From an uncultured Bacteroidales bacterium (GTDB lineage Bacteria > Bacteroidota > Bacteroidia > Bacteroidales > Muribaculaceae): a stretch of 8,157 nt of DNA. The stretch is taken from contig URZM01000097.1 of the NCBI GenBank assembly GCA_900552315.1, positions 1 through 8,157 of the forward strand, given 5' to 3'. The notes beneath the pieces were generated by a model. That model saw only the letters and a program-made list of their open reading frames with translations. It had not been told where the DNA came from and did not search any database. Position 1 is the stretch's first letter. Each line of letters begins with the position of its first letter. The position numbers and the translations under genes were made by a program. Shown here piece after piece: positions 1-6,705 of the stretch.

Positions 1-10
1 TGTCAAGTCG

Positions 11-32
11 GGTCACCACGCAGGTCACCACG
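11..32. repeat. Two-copy 10-bp direct repeat, 12-bp period
   Basis: The decamer GGTCACCACG occurs at 11-20 and again, identical, at 23-32, separated by CA. It sits immediately before the AT-rich stretch that replaces the fucosidase N-terminus. Two short copies could be chance or a slippage product. They may also mark the edge of a rearrangement or a contig end. Confidence 0.5.
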
Positions 33-143
33 TTTTTTGAATAAATCTGAAAATCGGCAAAATTCAACAAAGTTCATATTTCGCTATTATTCAGCGTTTT
101 GCTTGAATAAGACGTTCAAATTCATTCGTATTCATTCACTTAC
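33..143. other. AT-rich stretch of foreign-looking sequence before the fucosidase homology
   Basis: By hand count about 32 of 111 bases are G or C, roughly 30 percent, against about 50 percent in the 100 bases from 151 and more beyond. Translated in the fucosidase frame it gives a Lys/Phe/Ile/Asn-rich peptide unlike a GH29 N-terminus. Neither of the other two forward frames restores an HWG motif, so a simple frameshift does not explain it. It contains a small inverted repeat, TTATTCA at 87-93 and TGAATAA at 104-110. It looks like intergenic DNA joined to the interior of the gene. I found no convincing Bacteroidetes promoter (TTTG / TAnnTTTG) in it. Confidence 0.55.
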
Positions 144-1299
144 TCAGGTTCTGAATGACCCGAACATCTACCACAAAGAATATCAGAACCTCGCAGGGGG
201 CTTCTACCCAGCAAGGTTCGACGCTAAACAATGGGTGAGCGACATCAAAGCCTCCGGGGCGAAATATCTGTGTATCACAACGCGCCATCATGACGGCTTC
301 TCCATGTTCGACACCGAGCTGTCGCCATACTCCATAACTGCCGCCACCCCGTTCCGCCGGGACATCCTCAAAGAGATTGCCGACGAATGTCACAGGCAAG
401 GCATAGGCTTGCACCTCTATTATTCACAGCTTGACTGGGGACGTCGCGACTATAACCCCATAGGGCGCACAGGTCACGAGCCGAGCCGAGACACTTCGGG
501 TGACTGGAACGAGTACACGGCCTTCATGCGCGGACAGCTCACAGAGCTGCTCACCAACTACGGCCCCATAGGCTGTATCTGGTATGACGGCATGTGGGAC
601 CGAGACGAACTGGAAGGAGGCCTCGACCCTGAGCTGTGGAACCTGGATGAGCAATACGCCCTGATACATTCCCTGCAACCGTCATGCCTGGTGGGCAGCA
701 ACCACCACATGACTCCATTCGAGGGGGAGGACATCCAGATTTTCGAGCGTGACAAACCGGGTGAGAACCTGGCCGGCCTGTCAGGCCAGGATGTAAGCCA
801 CCTGCCGCTGGAAACATGCCAGACCATGAACGATTCCTGGGGCTACCGTATACGCGACCATCACTATAAAAGCTCTGAGGAGCTGATCAAATATCTGGTG
901 ACGACAGCAGGTCGCGACGCAAACCTTCTGCTGAACATCGGACCCAGGCCCGACGGCACCTTCCCCGACGAGGCCAGAGAGAGGCTTCAGGACATAGGCG
1001 AGTGGATGAAGACATACTCGGCTACAGTGCAAGGGGTACGCGGCGGTGCGGTGCCTCCGCATGAGTGGGGGGTAACCACCCAGCGCGACAATATAATGTA
1101 TGTGCATGTGGTGGAGCCGGGACATGACGCCATACTCCTCCCCTACACCTCCGGCAAGCTGAAGTCGGCGCGTGATTTCGTGAGCCGAGAGAAAGTAAAA
1201 TACACCGTTACGCCGCAAGGCATAGTGATAAGCCTGCCGGAGCGCCCTGAGGGCACCCCTGACCAAGTAATAGAATTAGAATTTGCATCCAGACTCTGA
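37..1299 (+). CDS. GH29 alpha-L-fucosidase, N-terminus replaced or truncated
   Basis: Glycoside hydrolase family 29 enzyme that would release terminal L-fucose from glycans by a retaining mechanism. Counted from the TTG at 37, recognisable GH29 sequence begins only at about residue 38 (LNDPNIYHKEYQNLAGGFYP). It continues through RHHDGF (83-88), IWYDG with the probable nucleophile Asp184, the NHH motif, PGEN with candidate acid/base Glu243, LPLETCQTMN, and LLLNIGPRPDG. The Asp-to-Glu spacing of 59 residues equals what I recall for the Bacteroides thetaiotaomicron enzyme BT_2970 (D229/E288). A C-terminal beta-rich region follows to the stop. Missing are the signal peptide, the first barrel strand and the HWG-type motif that normally precede this block. 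The upstream residues do not resemble the family and are encoded by AT-rich DNA. The frame is open back to base 1, so TTG 37 is only a nominal start; the first in-frame ATG (residue 90) is far too late. Its stop overlaps the next gene's start. Family is certain; start and activity are doubtful. Confidence 0.85.
   Translation: MNKSENRQNSTKFIFRYYSAFCLNKTFKFIRIHSLTQVLNDPNIYHKEYQNLAGGFYPARFDAKQWVSDIKASGAKYLCITTRHHDGFSMFDTELSPYSITAATPFRRDILKEIADECHRQGIGLHLYYSQLDWGRRDYNPIGRTGHEPSRDTSGDWNEYTAFMRGQLTELLTNYGPIGCIWYDGMWDRDELEGGLDPELWNLDEQYALIHSLQPSCLVGSNHHMTPFEGEDIQIFERDKPGENLAGLSGQDVSHLPLETCQTMNDSWGYRIRDHHYKSSEELIKYLVTTAGRDANLLLNIGPRPDGTFPDEARERLQDIGEWMKTYSATVQGVRGGAVPPHEWGVTTQRDNIMYVHVVEPGHDAILLPYTSGKLKSARDFVSREKVKYTVTPQGIVISLPERPEGTPDQVIELEFASRL
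1299..1299 (+). promoter_or_regulatory. One-base stop/start overlap (TGATG), translational coupling
   Basis: The fucosidase stop TGA (1297-1299) and the transglutaminase-like ATG (1299-1301) share the A at 1299. This arrangement normally means that ribosomes ending the first gene restart on the second, so the two proteins would be produced together from one mRNA. Confidence 0.8.
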
Positions 1300-3857
1300 T
1301 GAAACCATTCCTTACAACAGACATAATTCTCATGTGCGCCGGCCTCATGGCCGCGCCCTGCTCCGCCCATGCAGACAATGCGGGAGAGCGTATAGTGGGC
1401 ATAGGAGACAAAGTGTACACGCTTCCCGATGACGAGGCTGACGCCTTGGAGTTCCTGTACCGCTCCATGCCTATGAGCGACTACCTGATGTATACACCTG
1501 AATATCATCTGCGCAACATCCGTGCAAGCCTGAAGGCTCGCGAAGAGCTCCCTTGGGCAAAGGATGTGCCGGAGGATATATGGCGGCATTTCGTGCTGCC
1601 CGCACGTGCCAACAACGAGTATCTCGACAATTTCCGCTCCACCTATTACGAAGAGCTTCGCGACCGGGTGAAGGATCTGGACATGTATGACGCGGCCCTG
1701 GAGGTCAACCACTGGCTGCACGAGAAGGTGACCTACGAGCCCTCGGACGCGCGCACATCCGCGCCCATGGCCACCATCCGCACCTCCAAGGGACGCTGCG
1801 GCGAGGAGTCGGTGCTGGGTGTGGCGGCGTTCCGCACGGTAGGGATTCCGGCACGCCAGGTGTACACGCCGCGCTGGGCCCACACCGACGACAACCATGC
1901 CTGGGTAGAGGTGTGGGTCGATGGCAAGTGGCATTTCCTCGGCGCATGCGAACCTGAGCCGGAACTTGACCGCGCCTGGTTCAACTCCCCGGCGTCAAGG
2001 GGCATGCTGATGCACACGCGTGTCTTCGGCGACTACAACGGTCCGGAACAGCAAATATCCAAGAGCAAAGGTATTACCGAGATAAACGTCACCGACAACT
2101 ATGTGCCTGTTCGCGAATCAGACGTTACGGTCACAGATGCTGAAGGCCGCAGGCTGAAGGGGGTTAAGGTTGAATATAAAATCTATAATTACGCGGAGTT
2201 CTTCACCGCGGCCACACGCGTCACCGACTCCAACGGCAACGCGACCCTCAAGACCGGTCAAGGAGACATGCTCGCCTGGGCCACTGACGGGAAATATTTC
2301 GGTTTCGCCAAAATAGACAGTCCGCACACAACCCTGGTGCTTGACCATCCCGTGGGTCAGACATTCGAGACGGACATAGACATAGTGCCCCCCGTAGAGA
2401 ATCCCATTCCGAGCAAAGCCACGAAAGAGGACATAGAGGAGTGCGCTCGCCGTTTCGAGCTCGAGAACACGCTCCGCGACTCATACGCCAAGACATTCTA
2501 CGGCGAACCGTACTGCACGCTTTCTGCCGCAGAGGTGAAGGAGCGGTTCGGGAACAAGGCAAATCTGGTCGAGACCCAGCTGCGACGAGCCAAAGGCAAC
2601 TGGCAAGCCATCTGGGATTTCTTGCGCCAAGCTCCTGCCGAACGTCTGGACGAGGCTATTGCCATGCTCGGAGCGGTGACGGACAAGGACATGAGGGACA
2701 CTCCCGCAAGAATCTTTTATGCCACGCTGACGCACACCGTTCCAGACATGGACAATCCTCTATATGTAGATTACATACTCAGCCCACGCATTTCTGCCGA
2801 ATTGCTCTCGGACTGGAGAATGACTATGCGCTCGCCGGCGGAAAAGGACAAGCCCATGTCGCCGCAACAACTGATAAAAGCCGCAGCAGCCATAGAGATA
2901 GACGATGCCGCAAATGCCTATCGGGTGCCTGTCACCCCTTACGAGGTATGGAAGAGCGGTCATGCAGACTCCCGCTCTCGTGACATATATTTCGTGGCCC
3001 GGTGCAGAAACAATGGCATACCGGCACGCATAGACCCCGTGACCGGTCTTTGCCAGTACCATGACGGCAAGGACTGGGTCAGTGTCGATTTCGGTGGCGC
3101 AACCAAGTCTGCCGTAATTCCGGAAGGTCGGTTCTCCGCGACGTTCACACCCGAAGGCTATTTGACAAACCCCGAATATTATCGTCATTTCACCATTTCC
3201 AACATGGATGGCGGCTCCCCCCGCCTCTACGAGTTCGGAGAGGACATGGGAGAGAGCTACGAGACCTTGCTGCGTGACGGAGTCTCCCTTCCGGCAGGCT
3301 ATTACCTGCTGACCACGGGCGTACGGCAGGCGTCAGGGGCAGTCAGCGCGCACATGAGTTTCTTCAACGTGAAGGAGGGGCAGACGACCACATCTCCGCT
3401 CACTATGCGCCATTCTCCCGAGGCGATAGAGGTGATAGGTTCCATAGACGCCGAACAGAGGTACACGCCTCATGGCGCGGAATCAGAACAATCTATCCTC
3501 TCAACCACAGGACGCGGATACTTTATAATCGGAGTCTTAGGCGACACAGACGAGCCCTCCAATCATGCAGCGGGAGAGCTTGCCGCAGTAAAAGACCTGC
3601 TTGTAAAGTGGGACCGTCCGGTTCTCTTGTTGGGTTCCCCGCGTGCCAACCTGGCTGACAATCCCATGATACATTGGGGTACCGACCCTGACGGCAAGGT
3701 GCGCCAGATGCTTGAAGCCATCAGCCCGGCGCAGGATGACAACATGCGTTTGCCACTGATAGTGGTGGCGGACAGCTTTGGCCGAGTGGTGTTCATGAGC
3801 AAAGGATATGACACATCCCTGGCTCAGAAACTCGCCACTCTTATCCCCCAGCTCTAA
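1299..3857 (+). CDS. Secreted transglutaminase-like protein with duplicated domain and thioredoxin-like tail
   Basis: Predicted exported protein of 852 residues. Residues 1-25 look like a Sec signal peptide, with probable cleavage after the AHA at 23-25; Cys21 follows Pro, so a lipobox is unlikely. The first transglutaminase-fold domain (about 125-245) has KGRCGEE with Cys167, GIPAR (182-186), DNHAW with His200, and WHFLGACEPEP. The usual third-position Asp aligns with Gly215, and Glu218 is the nearest acidic residue. An Ig-like or carboxypeptidase-regulatory-like beta region follows (about 265-350), then a helical region containing ILSPRISAELL (493-503). A second segment (about 545-600) repeats GIPAR (573-577) and WVSVDF but has Ser558 where Cys is expected. 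Residues about 735-850 resemble a thioredoxin/redoxin fold lacking CxxC. Proteins of this overall type are common in Bacteroides and usually uncharacterised; protease, amidase or peptide:N-glycanase-like roles are all possible. The ATG overlaps the fucosidase stop by one base, suggesting coupled translation and work on fucosylated glycoproteins (inference). Confidence 0.88.
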   Translation: MKPFLTTDIILMCAGLMAAPCSAHADNAGERIVGIGDKVYTLPDDEADALEFLYRSMPMSDYLMYTPEYHLRNIRASLKAREELPWAKDVPEDIWRHFVLPARANNEYLDNFRSTYYEELRDRVKDLDMYDAALEVNHWLHEKVTYEPSDARTSAPMATIRTSKGRCGEESVLGVAAFRTVGIPARQVYTPRWAHTDDNHAWVEVWVDGKWHFLGACEPEPELDRAWFNSPASRGMLMHTRVFGDYNGPEQQISKSKGITEINVTDNYVPVRESDVTVTDAEGRRLKGVKVEYKIYNYAEFFTAATRVTDSNGNATLKTGQGDMLAWATDGKYFGFAKIDSPHTTLVLDHPVGQTFETDIDIVPPVENPIPSKATKEDIEECARRFELENTLRDSYAKTFYGEPYCTLSAAEVKERFGNKANLVETQLRRAKGNWQAIWDFLRQAPAERLDEAIAMLGAVTDKDMRDTPARIFYATLTHTVPDMDNPLYVDYILSPRISAELLSDWRMTMRSPAEKDKPMSPQQLIKAAAAIEIDDAANAYRVPVTPYEVWKSGHADSRSRDIYFVARCRNNGIPARIDPVTGLCQYHDGKDWVSVDFGGATKSAVIPEGRFSATFTPEGYLTNPEYYRHFTISNMDGGSPRLYEFGEDMGESYETLLRDGVSLPAGYYLLTTGVRQASGAVSAHMSFFNVKEGQTTTSPLTMRHSPEAIEVIGSIDAEQRYTPHGAESEQSILSTTGRGYFIIGVLGDTDEPSNHAAGELAAVKDLLVKWDRPVLLLGSPRANLADNPMIHWGTDPDGKVRQMLEAISPAQDDNMRLPLIVVADSFGRVVFMSKGYDTSLAQKLATLIPQL

Positions 3858-3876
3858 CCGCGCACCACACCATTTT

Positions 3877-3913
3877 GATGGGAGATATGGGGTTCAGACC
3901 CATATCTCCCATC
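3877..3913. terminator. Perfect 15-bp stem-loop between convergent genes, probable bidirectional terminator
   Basis: GATGGGAGATATGGG (3877-3891) is exactly complementary to CCCATATCTCCCATC (3899-3913), with a 7-base loop GTTCAGA at 3892-3898. It lies 19 bases after the + strand stop and about 40 bases beyond the - strand EFR1 stop, inside a 95-base convergent gap (3858-3952). Neither flank has a strong U-tract: the + side continues TCTCTAAATTC and the - side AAAATGG. It is therefore an atypical intrinsic terminator, or a stem protecting mRNA 3' ends. Nothing else is visible in the gap. Confidence 0.7.
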
Positions 3914-3952
3914 TCTCTAAATTCAAATATTCTTTAGGGTATGGCGAGCTGC

Positions 3953-4735
3953 CTACGGCTTGAAGGGATAACCCGGAAACATGTATTGTCCTTTGCCCTT
4001 CGTGGCTTTTCCGTAATCGATGGCCCTGTGCGGGCATACATGGAAACAGGCGCAACAGCTCAGGCATTCTGTCCCCCACACAGGTCGATGCTCCGCGTCG
4101 TATGTGATATTATGGCTCGGACAAATCAATGCGCATCGCCCGCAGCCGGTGCAAGCGTCAGAGGCATGCCATTTACGCGGACTTACACCCCACCGCTTGA
4201 ACAGAGGATAGACCATGCTTCGGAGTGCCGGGACGGAGCCTTCCGTCACGTCCCGGACACCAGGCGCGCACGAGACTATGAGGTCCGCTATCTCTCTCAG
4301 ACGGCGGGGAGCCGCCTCAAGCTTGGACTCGGCCACAGAGGATGAATCGACATCGAACCCCGGCAGCAGCACATAGTTGTTGGGCATTGTCAGGCTCATG
4401 CACAGGTCAGGTTCGCGACCGCATATCCTGAGGATTTCCTTGCAAAAACGGCGCATAGCCAGTCCGGCCTCGTCTCCGCATGTGCATACGGCCCACACGT
4501 ATCGGCCTTCGAACAAGGCAGCGGGGAGGCGTCTCACAAAGTCAAGCACGACAGGGGGCACCCCCCACGAATAAATAGGGAACACGAAACCAAGGTATTT
4601 CCCGGTATAGATGTCCAAGGCTGCCCCACGCATCATCTCCGGAATCGAGACAGGTTGACGTGTTTGGCCAGTCATGCGTGCGAGCTCCCGCGCCGCGTAT
4701 GCCGAATTTCCCGTGCCTGAATAATAGTAGACCAT
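3953..4735 (-). CDS. EFR1-type protein: flavodoxin-like domain plus 2[4Fe-4S] ferredoxin
   Basis: A 260-residue predicted cytoplasmic electron-transfer protein. The N-terminus MVYYYSGTGNS has the flavodoxin FMN-phosphate loop (SGTGNS, residues 6-11). A Rossmann-like flavodoxin half follows, including FVFPIYSWGVP (50-60). The C-terminal part has two bacterial-ferredoxin motifs, CxxCxxCxxxCP at C195/C198/C201/C205 and at C224/C227/C230/C234, which should bind two [4Fe-4S] clusters. Length and order match proteins annotated as EFR1 family ferrodoxin, which are frequent in gut anaerobes; their physiological partners are mostly unknown to me. The ATG at 4735 is chosen because family members begin just before the glycine loop. 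It lies 20 bases after the holA stop, so it is probably the last gene of the operon, ending before the shared stem-loop. The flavodoxin half has several extra cysteines (C84, C86, C98, C105, C112, C156), which may be incidental. Confidence 0.9.
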   Translation of the reverse strand: MVYYYSGTGNSAYAARELARMTGQTRQPVSIPEMMRGAALDIYTGKYLGFVFPIYSWGVPPVVLDFVRRLPAALFEGRYVWAVCTCGDEAGLAMRRFCKEILRICGREPDLCMSLTMPNNYVLLPGFDVDSSSVAESKLEAAPRRLREIADLIVSCAPGVRDVTEGSVPALRSMVYPLFKRWGVSPRKWHASDACTGCGRCALICPSHNITYDAEHRPVWGTECLSCCACFHVCPHRAIDYGKATKGKGQYMFPGYPFKP

Positions 4736-4755
4736 AAGTGTGACTACATGTCCGA

Positions 4756-5799
4756 TTAAAGTGTGAACGCCTGATATATGAACTCTTTCAGCAATTGGTA
4801 GTCCTTCTGCATGGAGCCTATCCCTTTGCTGCGGCAGTCAAGCACGCGCAAGGCATGTATGATCGCCAGGCATGACCTGGCGCTGTAATTACGTATCCCG
4901 GCAGTTATCTCCTTGAGTTGGTATGGGCTATGGAAACCCAACTGCGCCATGAGGCCACGCTCAGTCTTTTCAGGGGAATAATGAGCCAGCATCAGGTTAG
5001 AATAGAACCTGAACAATAAGGCCGTAGACATAACCACCGGATTCTGCTTCGGATTACGCTCGAAATAATCGACTATTCGCATGGCACGGGAGTAGTCCCG
5101 GGCAGCAAGCGCGCTCACAAGCTCGAAATTGTTGTAATCCTTGCTTATGCCTATGTTGCGCTCTATGCTCTCGGGGGTGACCGGCGCCCGGTTGGTGGCA
5201 ACCATGAGTTTATCTATCTCCCCGAACAGCCTGGCCAGGTCAGCGCCGATATACTCCTTGAGCATTTCGGCGGCCTTGGGGTCGATACGTATGCCAGCAT
5301 CTTTGCAATACTGCGCTATGACCGGCCCGAGTTGCCAATCCTTTATCCTGGGACTGTCGAACACCACTCCCCCTGCGGTCTTGATTGCCTTCACCAACTC
5401 GCTTGACACCTTCAACGGCTCCGCCTTCAGGGAAATGACCAAGACAGTGGTCTGAACAGGATTCTTCGCATACGGGGCGAGTTTCTCAAGTTCGTTGCGT
5501 ACATTAGGCATCGACTGGGCCTCACGCAGCATGACGAGCTGCCTGTCACCCATCAAGGGGAACTGGCGCGAGGTGTCAAGCACACGGCGCACGTCCGTGT
5601 CGGCTCCAAAGAAATTATGCAGGTCGAAATCTCGCGCCTCTGCATCGGGAACCACACGGGCCGACAGAAGCTCAACCACCTTGTCTATATAATATGGTTC
5701 CTCGCCCTGAAGCAGGTAGACCGGTGCGAAACGGCCTGCACGTATCTCGGCGGCCACATCTTGAAACGAATATGTCTTGCCGGTAGCTGTCTTAGCCAT
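4756..5799 (-). CDS. holA: DNA polymerase III subunit delta
   Basis: The delta subunit is the clamp-loader wrench that opens the beta sliding clamp during chromosome replication. The protein (347 residues from the chosen start) has the expected opening, TYSFQDVAAEIRAG followed by FAPVYLLQGEEPYYIDK, as in Bacteroidetes HolA. The central part contains QFPLMGDRQLVMLREAQ, the AAA+-like region with no Walker A, as is normal for delta. The C-terminal collar-type helices end in GSMQKDYQLLKEFIYQAF. Length agrees with Escherichia coli HolA (343). The frame runs upstream to 5853, but the 18 extra residues (MSSSSWSGC...) do not fit the family. The ATG at 5799 gives MAKTATGK and an 8-base overlap with the CPBP gene stop, typical of a coupled pair. 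The gene shares a transcript with envelope and nucleotide genes; no functional link between them is visible. Confidence 0.93.
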   Translation of the reverse strand: MAKTATGKTYSFQDVAAEIRAGRFAPVYLLQGEEPYYIDKVVELLSARVVPDAEARDFDLHNFFGADTDVRRVLDTSRQFPLMGDRQLVMLREAQSMPNVRNELEKLAPYAKNPVQTTVLVISLKAEPLKVSSELVKAIKTAGGVVFDSPRIKDWQLGPVIAQYCKDAGIRIDPKAAEMLKEYIGADLARLFGEIDKLMVATNRAPVTPESIERNIGISKDYNNFELVSALAARDYSRAMRIVDYFERNPKQNPVVMSTALLFRFYSNLMLAHYSPEKTERGLMAQLGFHSPYQLKEITAGIRNYSARSCLAIIHALRVLDCRSKGIGSMQKDYQLLKEFIYQAFTL

Positions 5800-6703
5800 T
5801 GCCACGAGTATTGAAAAGATATTTACGCAGCCCGACCAAGATGAAGAGGACAAGGCACAGGCTCACGCAGGCCACTGCAGGGAACCCCTGGGTGGTGACT
5901 CCATATCCATCCATCGCCCCTACGGGCACGCCGTTGGCTGTCAGCCAAGCGACAACGACATATATGGAGTTGTTGAGGGCATGCGCGGTGGCGGCTATCC
6001 AGATGGAGCCTGTCCAATAAAACATATAGCCGAAAAACGCGCCTAACAGCACACGTGGCAGGAAACCGAAAAACTGGAAATGCAGCACACTGAAAATGAC
6101 TGCGGTGATCCATATAGAAAGATGTGGTCCTATAGGTCCACTCCCTATGACGCGTTGGAACGTGCCCCGGAAAAGCAGCTCCTCGCATACCCCTGTCACG
6201 ACACCTATAGTAAGGACGTTAACCAACAATGCACCTATGGAATTGCCGGACAGGATGATACCTGTAGTATTCCCCGCAGACTCCTCCCAACTGCGCAGTG
6301 TCTGCTCAAGAGACGCAAACGCCGATGGAAGGTGCATCTGGGAGTTCCACCAGATAACCTGATTGAGAAACGGAATACCCACAGCATAAACCAACAAGAT
6401 GCCCCCGATGCTCAACCATGTGCCGCTACGGCTTACGCCCAGCATTTCCAAAGGCTTGCGCGACAAGAACATGGCAGTGACCACCGCCGTGCCCGCGAAG
6501 CCAATGATGTTCTGAAACACCGAGGTCCACAACAGGTGCTCACGCGTGCCGGAATGAGCCATATAGGCGGCAAGCTGGGATGCGAAACCGGCCATGATCA
6601 TCATGAATACGAAAATGCAAGCCGTAAGCACGAGACGCTTGCCGTAAGTGAGCTGTGTGCCGTAAAGGGAGCCACTGTTGGAGGAGCCTTTTTTGTATGC
6701 CAT
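5792..6703 (-). CDS. CPBP family intramembrane metalloprotease (CAAX protease-like)
   Basis: Polytopic membrane protein of 303 residues with the Abi/CPBP glutamic-protease signature. It has EELLFRG with Glu174, Glu175 and Arg179; FSVLHF with His208; and HALNN with His241 and Asn245. These are the residues that form the catalytic site within the membrane in Rce1-like enzymes. Hydrophobic segments are evident at about 24-48, 60-80, 97-117, 155-172, 196-215, 218-240 and 275-292, after a short charged, Ser/Gly-rich cytoplasmic leader. Bacterial CPBP proteins vary in role (bacteriocin immunity, peptide processing, unknown), and nothing here fixes a substrate. Start: ATG at 6703 lies 2 bases after the lptB TGA. 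A TTG at 6709 would add two residues and overlap that stop by four bases, and is less likely. The 3' end overlaps holA by 8 bases. The position directly behind lptB suggests co-expression with envelope biogenesis (inference). Confidence 0.92.
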   Translation of the reverse strand: MAYKKGSSNSGSLYGTQLTYGKRLVLTACIFVFMMIMAGFASQLAAYMAHSGTREHLLWTSVFQNIIGFAGTAVVTAMFLSRKPLEMLGVSRSGTWLSIGGILLVYAVGIPFLNQVIWWNSQMHLPSAFASLEQTLRSWEESAGNTTGIILSGNSIGALLVNVLTIGVVTGVCEELLFRGTFQRVIGSGPIGPHLSIWITAVIFSVLHFQFFGFLPRVLLGAFFGYMFYWTGSIWIAATAHALNNSIYVVVAWLTANGVPVGAMDGYGVTTQGFPAVACVSLCLVLFILVGLRKYLFNTRGNG

Positions 6704-6705
6704 GT

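Noticed and set aside
37..160. Simple frameshift as the cause of the missing fucosidase N-terminus
   Set aside because: I translated all three forward frames of this stretch and none shows the HWG-type motif or other GH29 N-terminal sequence; two frames contain multiple stops.
1299..1380. Lipoprotein signal on the transglutaminase-like protein
   Set aside because: Cys21 is preceded by Pro and Cys13 by Met, neither of which makes a lipobox; an ordinary signal peptide ending near SAHA fits better.
1143..1934. 263-codon - strand open frame across the fucosidase/transglutaminase junction
   Set aside because: No family resemblance, and it runs opposite clearly conserved GH29 and transglutaminase motifs, so it is treated as a shadow.
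5800..5853. 18-residue upstream extension of holA
   Set aside because: The extra residues do not fit HolA, and the ATG at 5799 gives the normal N-terminus and a typical 8-base overlap with the preceding stop.
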